A DNA stretch of 50,876 nt, from IMG/VR virus record IMGVR_UViG_3300023184_006895, positions 1-50,876 of that record. The stretch is one strand, 5' to 3'. Shown in pieces: positions 43,077-50,007 of the stretch. Positions within the stretch are counted from its first letter, which is position 1. Each line of letters starts with the position of its first letter. The translations under genes were made by a program, and so were the position numbers. The DNA comes from a virus. Below the pieces are notes generated by a model, which was given only the letters and a program-made list of their open reading frames with translations, was not told where the DNA came from and made no database searches.

Positions 43077-44152
43077 GCCGCAAGCTCCATCGCTCGCTCA
43101 TTGAAGTAGCTAACCACACCCGCCGACAAACCACTAAGCGCATGATCGTCAACGCTAACCGTGGGCATCCCAACCGCCGCACGAACCACCGGGGTAGACG
43201 TGCCCGTGGTGACACTCTGCTCAATCGTAAGGAAGGTCGTGTAGCTGATATTCGCCCGATACGTGCCCCAAAGGCGGCTCTTCGTAACCCGCAGCGACCA
43301 CTTGCGCCGGATCTCGCTGATGCACGCCGGGATGCTCGTCACCGAATAACCCGACACCTCTGCGAGACGTGCCTGGCTTGCCGAGCCAGCGGTGTGAAGC
43401 TCACGGACGATCTTGAACAACCCCTTGTCCCGAGCGTTCGTGCGACCAGCAGGGCGTCCACGACGACGAGCCACCGGAGCCGGGCTAACCGACGCCACAA
43501 GCTGACGGCTCACCTCAACGAAGTTAAGGACAAAGAGAACCCAATTCCCGATCTTCTCCGAACTAACCGAGCCGCTGTGCTGGCGGAATTCAATCGTGCC
43601 CTGACGAACAAAGGCAGCGAGATTGATCTTGTAATAACGATCCCAGCCCCGAGCCGACATAGCCGCCACGGTCTGGCATTCCGCAAGGGCGGCACCATAA
43701 TACGCCGACCAATCGCTCATGCTCTTAAGATACTGATTATTGCTCGCCCGCCGGGAAACCGGCATATAGCTATCGATAACCGTCTCGAAAGACGAATAAC
43801 GCTTGACGATCATCTTGATTTCATCGATGGACAGATCCGACGCCCCGACGTGAACGTGAATGCCGCACGTCTTATTAGCCGTCGCACCGGCAGCGTTCAA
43901 TGCATCGGCAACCGTCTTAAGCGCCGTCATGCCCGCCGTTCCCGAAAGGATAGGGGAAACGACCTCGATGCCGGGATTTCCACGGTTATCACGCACCGAG
44001 CTATCGGTCGTAATCTTCCAATGCGACCGAGTGTTATGATTATAACCTTCGATCTCGCAGGGCAGACCCGTCGCACGGATCGCAGAAAGAGCGACCTCCG
44101 CCGTGATCCCGATGCATTCAATCTCCACCCCAAACGTCCTGTTCGTCATCAT
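43073..44152 (-). CDS. amidoligase (COOH-NH2 ligase, glutamine-synthetase-like fold) with a winged-helix tail
   Basis: 359 residues. GVEIECIG (8-15), GIEVVSPILSG, NKTCGIHVHVGA and GTIEFRQHSG are the acidic and histidine motifs of the amidoligase_2 family, which uses ATP to join carboxyl and amino groups. Residues 235-310 look like a winged helix (ARLAEVSGYSVTSIPACISEIRRKW) after a basic hinge, an unusual DNA-binding addition. The coding DNA is far more GC-rich than the window average, with a long open antisense frame as a result, so recent transfer is likely. Confidence 0.82.
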   Translation of the reverse strand: MMTNRTFGVEIECIGITAEVALSAIRATGLPCEIEGYNHNTRSHWKITTDSSVRDNRGNPGIEVVSPILSGTAGMTALKTVADALNAAGATANKTCGIHVHVGASDLSIDEIKMIVKRYSSFETVIDSYMPVSRRASNNQYLKSMSDWSAYYGAALAECQTVAAMSARGWDRYYKINLAAFVRQGTIEFRQHSGSVSSEKIGNWVLFVLNFVEVSRQLVASVSPAPVARRRGRPAGRTNARDKGLFKIVRELHTAGSASQARLAEVSGYSVTSIPACISEIRRKWSLRVTKSRLWGTYRANISYTTFLTIEQSVTTGTSTPVVRAAVGMPTVSVDDHALSGLSAGVVSYFNERAMELAA

Positions 44153-44257
44153 GTATACAGAATAGCAGGTGTATAAGATTTTTTAAAGGTATTAATTTTT
44201 ATTTTTATTTTATTTTTATTCCCTTATTTTATAAGGGAAAATGGAGATTTTTAGGTA

Positions 44258-44458
44258 TCAACCTAATGTTCTACCATAAGTTAAATTTTTTTGAGCACGT
44301 ATTTCGGAGTTACGATAGGTCCAACATTCGCCGGTTTCATCTATAAAGACGACCCAACAAAGTTCATGCTCTATTCCATAGTCTATTACCATATGAGCTA
44401 AACCTTTTCCTTTCGGCGTTATTAACGGCATAGGAGGGTTCAACTGGACTATATGCAT
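44258..44458 (-). CDS. conserved phage hypothetical protein
   Basis: 66 residues. PPMPLITPKGKGLAHMVIDYGIEHELCWVVFIDETGECWTYRNSEIRAQKNLT matches a small protein I recall as common in many unrelated phages, of unknown function. It starts 4 bases after the 3' end of tRNA-Gly, so both are probably on one transcript. The 105-base AT-rich gap between it and the amidoligase start holds a TTCCCTTAT/ATAAGGGAA hairpin. Confidence 0.75.
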   Translation of the reverse strand: MHIVQLNPPMPLITPKGKGLAHMVIDYGIEHELCWVVFIDETGECWTYRNSEIRAQKNLTYGRTLG

Positions 44459-44461
44459 AAG

Positions 44462-44533
44462 AGCGGAAAATCGGATTCGAACCGACGACCGGCGGCTTGG
44501 AAAGCCGCAGCTCTACCACTGAGCTATTTCCGC
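44462..44533 (-). tRNA. tRNA-Gly (UCC)
   Basis: Acceptor GCGGAAA/TTTCCGC, D-stem GCTC/GAGC, anticodon stem GCGGC/GCCGC with loop TTTCCAA (anticodon UCC, reads GGA), T-arm GTCGG-TTCGAAT-CCGAT. No encoded CCA. Confidence 0.95.
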
Positions 44534-44548
44534 AGAACAAACATTAAT

Positions 44549-44620
44549 TTGCGGGTGACGGATTTGCACCGTCGATCTTCTGATTATGAGCCAGACGAGT
44601 TACTACTTCTCCAACCCGCT
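44549..44620 (-). tRNA. initiator-type tRNA-Met (CAU) with an atypical elbow
   Basis: Anticodon loop CTCATAA. It aligns base for base with bacterial initiator tRNA at the acceptor and D-stem: unpaired A1 and A72, A11-U24, TGGAG start and GTCNGGCTCATAA. Differences: two of the three G-C pairs of the initiator anticodon stem are lost, the D-loop has only one G, A13-A22 is unpaired, and T55 is replaced by G (loop TGCAAAT). It may be a diverged functional initiator or a decaying gene; an elongator role is less likely. Confidence 0.8.
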
Positions 44621-44624
44621 ATAT

Positions 44625-44647
44625 AAAGATAGAACAACTCTATCTTT
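44625..44647. terminator. hairpin between the cupin gene and tRNA-Met
   Basis: AAAGATAGA/TCTATCTTT, 9 bp with a 5-base loop, followed by TTG on plus; on minus only a weak T-run follows. It may act as a weak terminator or as a tRNA-processing boundary. Confidence 0.5.
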
Positions 44648-44652
44648 TTGTA

Positions 44653-45018
44653 TCAGCTTCTACCGTAATCATCTTGATAACGGTGGATATCTTTTTCATC
44701 ACAAACACCCATCTGAACTTCAATAATTTCCATATCTTTGACGGCAGTTATTCTGTGTTTGTGTTTTTTTGGAACAAATATATGACCACCTGTTCCAAGA
44801 TGCCTTTCCATATCATCAAGCTCTACTGTACCAAATCCGCTTATAACAACCCAATGCTCATCACGTTGATCATGCGATTGCAATGAAATGCGACAACCTT
44901 TCTTGATGAATAACTTTTTTACTTTGTATTTTTCACCTTCTTGGATTGTTTCAAACCATCCCCAGGGTCTTTCTTCCCGGTTTGTTACTACTTCGGTTTT
45001 TTCTTTAGATTTTGCCAT
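44653..45018 (-). CDS. cupin, mannose-6-phosphate isomerase type II-like
   Basis: 121 residues: ERPWGWFETIQEGEKYKVKKLFIKKGCRISLQSHDQRDEHWVVISGFGTVEL is the cupin core of type II phosphomannose isomerases (metal ligands H, H, E and a later H), the part fused to GDP-mannose pyrophosphorylase in ManC. Here it stands alone. It may act on mannose-6-phosphate or a related sugar; with the cytidylyltransferase at 47 kb it suggests sugar-nucleotide or LPS chemistry. Confidence 0.88.
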   Translation of the reverse strand: MAKSKEKTEVVTNREERPWGWFETIQEGEKYKVKKLFIKKGCRISLQSHDQRDEHWVVISGFGTVELDDMERHLGTGGHIFVPKKHKHRITAVKDMEIIEVQMGVCDEKDIHRYQDDYGRS

Positions 45019-45041
45019 GTGTGTAAATATGCAGTTATATA

Positions 45042-46058
45042 CTACAGACGATCAACAAAACTCATATCGTCTGCGCCTTCTGAAAAAACAGTATCATTCA
45101 TATCCATAGAAAATGTCTGATAATCTATCCAATTACGAAACTGAAATTTATTGTCAAAACGAATTACTTCATTATTATATAGAATTGCCCATTCTGCAAC
45201 TTGATCTAAAATATCTCCCTTGTTAACAATAAGAGTTGTAACGCCATTCATACGAATTCCACGTTCAATAATATTCCAGTTAAGCCAGTTAACTTGACGC
45301 TTTCTTCCCGTAGTCGCTCCAAACTCTTGTCCTGCCTCCTGAATGCGGTTAAAAACCTCTCCAGCGGGTTGAAAGGACTTGGCTCCTACATAAGTGTCAT
45401 AAGCCTTTACAACGCCATATACGTTCCTTATATGCTTGTGATGAAACCCATTGTTCAGAACACCTCCAATGCCACAATGACTGCTGGTGACATATGGATA
45501 ATCACCCCAATCAATATCTAAATTAAAAGATTGAGCGCCTTCGGCAAGAATTCTAACCGGCTGATCCCCATAAAACTCTTCATACATATCGGTAAGATAA
45601 TTTTGCAGAAGAGGATCTGTAGATGCTCTTACACCTTTACGAGAATATTTTGCAGAATATGCTGGACCGTTTCCGGTCTTGGTTGTCCCAATGCGGGTAT
45701 CGCTACTGTCCTCGGTTAAATGCTCTTCGGTTACAAGATGAACGTTGTTTGCAATACCAACATTAATCTTCTTACCAAGATTATCCTCAAGATACTTTAC
45801 TTCTTCGAGAAGTTTTGAAGTACTGGCAACACAACCGGGACCGATTACAGAACGAATACCATGAAATACTCCAGAAGGAATAAGATGGGTTACAAACTTC
45901 TTTCCTTCATGGTAAATGGTATGACCCGCATTACCTCCACCATTAAAACGTAAACAATGGGTATAATCACGTTTAGCCATTAATGCGTGGGAAACTTTTC
46001 CTTTCCCACTATCTCCATGTGCTAAATCAACTACTACATCAATCTTAATATTGCTCAT
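45042..46058 (-). CDS. adenylosuccinate synthetase-like (short PurA / PurZ-type)
   Basis: 338 residues, much shorter than E. coli PurA (about 430) and near the length of archaeal and phage members. P-loop-like GDSGKGK (15-21) keeps the catalytic Asp but has Ser where PurA has Glu; NAGHT has the conserved His46; GTTKTGNGPAYSAKYSRKGVRA and TTGRKRQVNWLN are the IMP/aspartate-binding segments. It joins aspartate to IMP, or in PurZ enzymes to dGMP for 2-aminoadenine synthesis. Which applies cannot be decided from these motifs. Confidence 0.9.
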   Translation of the reverse strand: MSNIKIDVVVDLAHGDSGKGKVSHALMAKRDYTHCLRFNGGGNAGHTIYHEGKKFVTHLIPSGVFHGIRSVIGPGCVASTSKLLEEVKYLEDNLGKKINVGIANNVHLVTEEHLTEDSSDTRIGTTKTGNGPAYSAKYSRKGVRASTDPLLQNYLTDMYEEFYGDQPVRILAEGAQSFNLDIDWGDYPYVTSSHCGIGGVLNNGFHHKHIRNVYGVVKAYDTYVGAKSFQPAGEVFNRIQEAGQEFGATTGRKRQVNWLNWNIIERGIRMNGVTTLIVNKGDILDQVAEWAILYNNEVIRFDNKFQFRNWIDYQTFSMDMNDTVFSEGADDMSFVDRL

Positions 46059-46099
46059 GTGCTAAACATACATGAACATGTTTTTTCTTTAAACACTAA

Positions 46100-46294
46100 T
46101 CAAGGAGACGATTCGGTAGGAAGTGTTCCTACAAGATTATCTGCACCTTGAACTTTGCTCTTTACAGTTTCACCAAACTGCTTCCAGATCGCAAAACAAA
46201 CAACGGCTATCAAACAAAGAATAATAATATATTCAACGGTAGAAAGACCTTTTGTGTCTTTTAATAGTTTACGCATTTTTCTTGTTGTTAACAT
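46100..46294 (-). CDS. Flp-type (type IVb) pilin-like protein
   Basis: 64 residues. Basic N-terminus, then KG-LSTVEYIIILCLIAVVCFAIWKQFGETVKSK: Gly16 at the prepilin-peptidase site, Glu21 at position +5, Tyr next, and a hydrophobic helix, as in Flp/Fap pilins. The wording GLSTVEY with K-x-FG after the helix is familiar from Myxococcota. A phage copy could enter or jam a host Tad pilus, or be a moron gene. A lone small gene with no pilus assembly genes nearby. Confidence 0.72.
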   Translation of the reverse strand: MLTTRKMRKLLKDTKGLSTVEYIIILCLIAVVCFAIWKQFGETVKSKVQGADNLVGTLPTESSP

Positions 46295-46308
46295 ATGTTT
46301 ATAAGTAG

Positions 46309-46382
46309 TCGGAATAACAGGATTCGAACTTGTGACTTCCGCATCCCAAATGCGGCGCTCTACCAGGCTGAGCTATACTCCG
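46309..46382 (-). tRNA. tRNA-Pro (UGG)
   Basis: Acceptor CGGAGTA/TATTCCG (one G-U), D-stem GCTC/GAGC, anticodon stem CCGCA/TGCGG with loop TTTGGGA (anticodon UGG), T-loop TTCGAAT. No encoded CCA. Confidence 0.95.
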
Positions 46383-46424
46383 ATTAACATAGATTATCTA
46401 ACGAACTTAGAAAAGTTTAAAATA

Positions 46425-46958
46425 TTAACTGGTTTTTGTTTGACCGTCTAATGTTTGCAAAGTAGTTAACGTTTTTTTAAGTTCATCTGAGGTTTTCTTA
46501 GTTCCATCAGATGCAGTTCCAAGTCCAGTTGCTTGATCAGCCTGAGCTTTAGTAAATGTAGCTTGAGTTTGTTCTGGTTTCGCCAAATCTTTTGAAGCTT
46601 TAGATGCGTTAGCTAAACCGGTAGAGGTTTTGTCAGTAGATGATATCATGTTATTAGTATATGATGTCATTTTATGTGCAGCAGTATTAATAGCTTTTTG
46701 ATTTTTATTAATTAATTCACTGTTTGCGGCTACAGCATCTTCTATGTTTGATATCGTGCTTTCCGTATCATCATCTGTTGAACGTCCACCAGTTGATTTT
46801 GTTGTTTCTGTAGAGCTGGCTCCGGTTGTTGTGCCGGATGAACTTGTTGAACTAGTTCCAAAAGACGTTACTCCTCCAGAACTTCCTATAGTTCCTGCTT
46901 CTTTCAAAGCTTGTTGAACAATCAAACCGATATACTCTTTTAAAAGCTGTCTATTCAT
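46425..46958 (-). CDS. Ser/Thr-rich probable capsid cargo protein
   Basis: 177 residues from MNRQLLKEYIGLIVQQALKEAG; ATG two codons earlier is possible. The leader is the closest to LLKEYI-L(I/V) in the set and ends L-K-E-A, matching a T4-type cleavage site. The remainder is low-complexity Ser/Thr/Gly followed by a helical part without motifs. Start overlaps the previous stop. Confidence 0.6.
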   Translation of the reverse strand: MNRQLLKEYIGLIVQQALKEAGTIGSSGGVTSFGTSSTSSSGTTTGASSTETTKSTGGRSTDDDTESTISNIEDAVAANSELINKNQKAINTAAHKMTSYTNNMISSTDKTSTGLANASKASKDLAKPEQTQATFTKAQADQATGLGTASDGTKKTSDELKKTLTTLQTLDGQTKTS

Positions 46959-46963
46959 AAACA

Positions 46964-47401
46964 TTAAATATTTGGTCGTTTAGCAGAATATATCTTTTCT
47001 AAAATTTCATTTGTATATACGTCTCGTTCACCACCACCAATTCCCCAGATACAAGCTATTCCTAACTCATTACATAACTGACGTTCTGGAGTGTTCCTCT
47101 GTCCACGTATACCGCCATTACCAAATACATTAGGTCTTAATCTTTTCAACGCCTCGCAGACTGTTCCATCACTATCGTCTACACGCTCTACAGCTTCTAT
47201 ACCCTTTATAGACAATAGGATTTCTTTACGCTCGTGCCAAGGCATCATTACAATACCTCTCTTCTTTAAAACCCATTCATCGCTATTAAGGATTATCATA
47301 ACACGCCCAAAGTTTTGAGCACCGGTTATCATCCGGATATGACCGGGATGAATAATGTCAAATCCGCCAGATAATGCTATTGTTTGATTTTCTATTGCCA
47401 T
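46964..47401 (-). CDS. cytidylyltransferase-like protein (HldE/RfaE C-domain type)
   Basis: 145 residues. ALSGGFDIIHPGHIRMI (9-25) is the nucleotide-binding HxGH motif, with the fold of glycerol-3-phosphate cytidylyltransferase and the ADP-heptose synthase C-terminal domain; the later ISxTxxR motif is replaced by NGGIRGQRNTPE. It probably couples a sugar or polyol phosphate to a nucleotide; substrate unknown. It lies downstream of the CCA-adding enzyme gene. Confidence 0.85.
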   Translation of the reverse strand: MAIENQTIALSGGFDIIHPGHIRMITGAQNFGRVMIILNSDEWVLKKRGIVMMPWHERKEILLSIKGIEAVERVDDSDGTVCEALKRLRPNVFGNGGIRGQRNTPERQLCNELGIACIWGIGGGERDVYTNEILEKIYSAKRPNI

Positions 47402-47436
47402 GTTTATAGTTTATAAATTAACTTAATATTTTCTCA

Positions 47437-49485
47437 TCACATTACGAAAACGCTACCAATAGATGCACCAAGAATAGTTTCTAAATCACCTTCTATTTCC
47501 AAAGCGATACTTTCTAGTTCTTCTGCATTGATTGCTTCACGGGCTTCTTCATCTCTACTATAACGAGTTTGTTTGCGCCCCCAACCTGCAATTCCAGTAA
47601 TAATAGATTGTGGCAATGGATTAAACGTAATCTTACCAGTTAAAAGATATTGAGCTAATAACTCATAAGCAAACTCATACCAATTACGCATTTTATTGTC
47701 ACGAGCACTCTTCATCGTGCCAAGTTGTTGAGCTACATATTTTAATATTTTGTCTCGACCGGCATTACCTTGGAAATCATATGTTTTGCTATAAACATCA
47801 ATTCCATAAACTTCTTTTAGTATATCTGCGATACGTTTACGCAAATCTTTAATAAATTCTTGCCATTTCTCCGCTGGAAATCCTCTTCCCCTTGCGAGAG
47901 CATGACCTAAACGATGTGCCAATATCCATCCAGATGACATATAACGTTCAGCACCCGTGTTACTTGTATATATAATCGTTATTGTGTTGCCGTCAGGATC
48001 TGGAATTTCATCAGCAGTAAGTTTCATCTTGTCTCTTACGAAACTCATATCAACTAAACCGACTTCTCTAAACTGGGATTTGTTAACTCTTGGATCGTTA
48101 ACAAGATACATATCAAAATCAAATGGAGTTTTTTCCCATTGTCGTTTAATCTTTTCTACACCTCGTGGAGACGTTAAGATTTTTCTATCAACATCTCCGA
48201 AAGAAGAACGCCGACCCCAATCTCCAACAGTCTTAAACTGTCTGATCGCCATTTCATCTACTTCTTCTGAGAATAGACTTTCCATCAATTTTTCAAGATT
48301 AGTTTTATTTTCTTTTAGCATTTCTTCGAATTTTTCTTTTTCACGATTTGCGATTGCAATTCCAAGTTCTCTTCCGCTTAGTTCTGGAAATTCATTGCTT
48401 GAAACTGTTGGCTCATATTCCAAAAATGATTGAATTGTTTTATTTGAAATTCCCAAGGCTTCGGCAAAATATTTCAATGATGTATCTTTTAATCCACTGA
48501 TTTTATATATTTTTTTCAATTTTAAAGCTGTTTCTGGAGAAACGTTTTTGAAGTCGAGTAAAAATTGAACCTGTCTGATTTCATCTCCAGTATATTTTGC
48601 TTTATTTAGTTTTATAGCTACAGCTTTTGCATCATTGTTTTGCAATAAAAGTGCTAAAGCTACTGGGATATCACTTATTTCTGAGTATTGTTTGTTAACA
48701 ACCAGTCCTGGGAATATTTGCTCCCATAGATTGTAACGTTCTATCAGTTGATAAAAACTAATAGGACTAATTGCAGATTTTATTCCTTTTAAGAATTCAT
48801 CTCTTATTCTTTCCCCTGATACTCCTTCTAAAGAATTATCATCGGATATTGCTTCATCTGCTTCTTTATCTAATTTAGTCCCAAAACGAGCAGCAAATCT
48901 TAATGCTCTTAATATTCTTAATCTATCTTCATCAAATCTTTCTTTTGCATTGCCTACGGTTTTTACAACTTTATTTTCTATGTCTTGTATGCCGCCTACA
49001 TAGTCAACAATCTCTTTATTTGAGATATCATAAAAAAGAGCATTCATTGTTAAATCCCGACGATTGACATCTTTTTCAATTGTTGCAAATTCAACACTAT
49101 CAGGTCTTCTGCCTTTTCCTATGTCCGTTCTAAAAGTAGCGATTTCATAATCATTTCCTTCTGGAGTGATTATTTTAACAATACCAAATGCCCTACCCAA
49201 TTCTAAAACTCTATACTCCGGATAAGCTTTTAGAATTTCTTCTACTTCATCTGGAGTAGCATTCGTGGTTACATCAAAATCTTTAGGAGTTTTACCAAGT
49301 AATGCATCTCTTACAGAGCCACCTACTAAATAAAAGTCTTTTCCAGAGCTTTTAAAAATATCTGACAATGTTTCTAAATCAGTCGGCAAAGTAATTTCAA
49401 ATTTTTGTCTTACTTGTTCTGATAGTATTGTAGATATGTTTAATTCTTGCAGAAGTTTTACAAGATTAGTTTTATTAATTGCCAT
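47437..49485 (-). CDS. cca: CCA-adding tRNA nucleotidyltransferase with a long C-terminal extension
   Basis: 682 residues. Residues 30-400 are a class II CCA enzyme: LVGGSVRDALLG (53-64), DFDVT (69-73, catalytic carboxylates), RRDLTMNAL and DRLRILRALRFAARF. It adds CCA to tRNA 3' ends; none of the tRNAs here encodes CCA. Residues about 430-682 are an extra domain with GWILAHRLGHALARG (a His-x3-His cluster lacking the Glu of zinc proteases) and WYEFAYELLAQYLLTGKI; it is not part of known CCA enzymes and I do not recognise it. Confidence 0.9.
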   Translation of the reverse strand: MAINKTNLVKLLQELNISTILSEQVRQKFEITLPTDLETLSDIFKSSGKDFYLVGGSVRDALLGKTPKDFDVTTNATPDEVEEILKAYPEYRVLELGRAFGIVKIITPEGNDYEIATFRTDIGKGRRPDSVEFATIEKDVNRRDLTMNALFYDISNKEIVDYVGGIQDIENKVVKTVGNAKERFDEDRLRILRALRFAARFGTKLDKEADEAISDDNSLEGVSGERIRDEFLKGIKSAISPISFYQLIERYNLWEQIFPGLVVNKQYSEISDIPVALALLLQNNDAKAVAIKLNKAKYTGDEIRQVQFLLDFKNVSPETALKLKKIYKISGLKDTSLKYFAEALGISNKTIQSFLEYEPTVSSNEFPELSGRELGIAIANREKEKFEEMLKENKTNLEKLMESLFSEEVDEMAIRQFKTVGDWGRRSSFGDVDRKILTSPRGVEKIKRQWEKTPFDFDMYLVNDPRVNKSQFREVGLVDMSFVRDKMKLTADEIPDPDGNTITIIYTSNTGAERYMSSGWILAHRLGHALARGRGFPAEKWQEFIKDLRKRIADILKEVYGIDVYSKTYDFQGNAGRDKILKYVAQQLGTMKSARDNKMRNWYEFAYELLAQYLLTGKITFNPLPQSIITGIAGWGRKQTRYSRDEEAREAINAEELESIALEIEGDLETILGASIGSVFVM

Positions 49486-49526
49486 AGAGTTAAATATTGC
49501 GTTTATTTCCTATGACCAAAAGAAAA

Positions 49527-49551
49527 ACCCCGATACTTTTAATATCGGGGT
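49527..49551 (-). terminator. terminator of the tRNA island
   Basis: Perfect 9-bp stem ACCCCGATA/TATCGGGGT, 7-base loop, then TTTTTCTTTT on the minus strand. It ends the transcript coming from tRNA-Asn, before the CCA-enzyme gene. Confidence 0.9.
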
Positions 49552-49558
49552 CGAAAAA

Positions 49559-49626
49559 GTGATAGTGTAGTCCTGATTTCATCAGATGGGTTAATCCTCC
49601 ATCGGTGTCTACTTCGCTGCTATCAC
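49559..49626 (-). ncRNA. small structured RNA candidate upstream of the terminator
   Basis: Outer stem GTGATAG/CTATCAC (7 bp) closes a multibranch structure with GTAG/CTAC, a GATGG/CCATC hairpin and a CTGAT/ATCAG hairpin. It ends 7 bases before the terminator stem. The T-arm and anticodon arm of a tRNA are absent. Class unknown; further hairpins lie in 49640-49725. Confidence 0.5.
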
Positions 49627-49728
49627 AACGAGCCTTCCAGGCTTTGGGGCTTTTTTTACGGAAGCTACTCCGCTTCATTCATAAGGAAACCAACCTTATT
49701 AGTCATACAGCTTATATGACACGTTAAA

Positions 49729-50007
49729 CTCCGAAACCTGGACTCGAACCAGGGACCAAGCGGTTACTTACCACTATAGTTTTCACTACCCTTTCGGTTT
49801 GTGGTCTGGACTATCCCATTATCCTCGTCTTTCTCGTTAGGATATTGCCCCTCTAGTCTCTACACCTTCCCTTTCGGGCTTGGCTCGGGATTGTCATCAG
49901 CTTTACCTGTTAAGAGTTCCCCGAATTTGGGCAATTTTCATTTATCAGTTTCCTAATAACGCTGCCAACTGGACAGCCGCTCGCTCTACCAACTGAGCTA
50001 TCTCGGA
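49729..50007 (-). tRNA. tRNA-Asn (GUU) interrupted by a group I intron
   Basis: Exon 1 (50007-49973) has acceptor TCCGAGA, D-arm and anticodon stem AGCGG with CTGT; exon 2 (49766-49729) has TAA, CCGCT, variable TGGTC, T-arm CCTGG-TTCGAGT-CCAGG and TTTCGGA. Joined loop CTGTTAA gives anticodon GUU, spliced between U35 and U36. Mature length is 73 with no CCA. The HNH gene stop codon lies in its D-arm. Confidence 0.92.
49767..49972 (-). other. group I intron (IC3-like) in the anticodon loop
   Basis: 206 bases. P1 is GCTGT (exon) with GCAGC, giving the U-G pair at the 5' splice site; the last base is G. Core: ATTGCCC/GGGCAAT (P3), TTCGGGG and AATCCCGAGCC (P4), GGTGTAGAGACTA (R) with GGGATAGTCC (S) forming P7, ATCCT/AGGAT hairpin (P8) and a 3' P9-type hairpin. 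The wording is close to the plastid/cyanobacterial trnL intron. No ORF inside. Confidence 0.9.

Noticed and set aside
43142-44176. Plus-strand 344-codon open frame
   Set aside because: It lies antisense to the amidoligase; high GC leaves few stops. The product is a low-complexity Arg-rich sequence without motifs.
49575-49600. Hammerhead-like CTGATGA on the minus strand
   Set aside because: The second conserved core block (GAAA after stem II) and a cleavage triplet in place are missing.
49559-49626. A tRNA
   Set aside because: The 7-bp outer stem is tRNA-like, but there is no T-arm or anticodon arm of correct size.
49490-49678. 62-codon minus-strand open frame
   Set aside because: It runs through the structured RNA and the terminator hairpin, which explain the sequence better.
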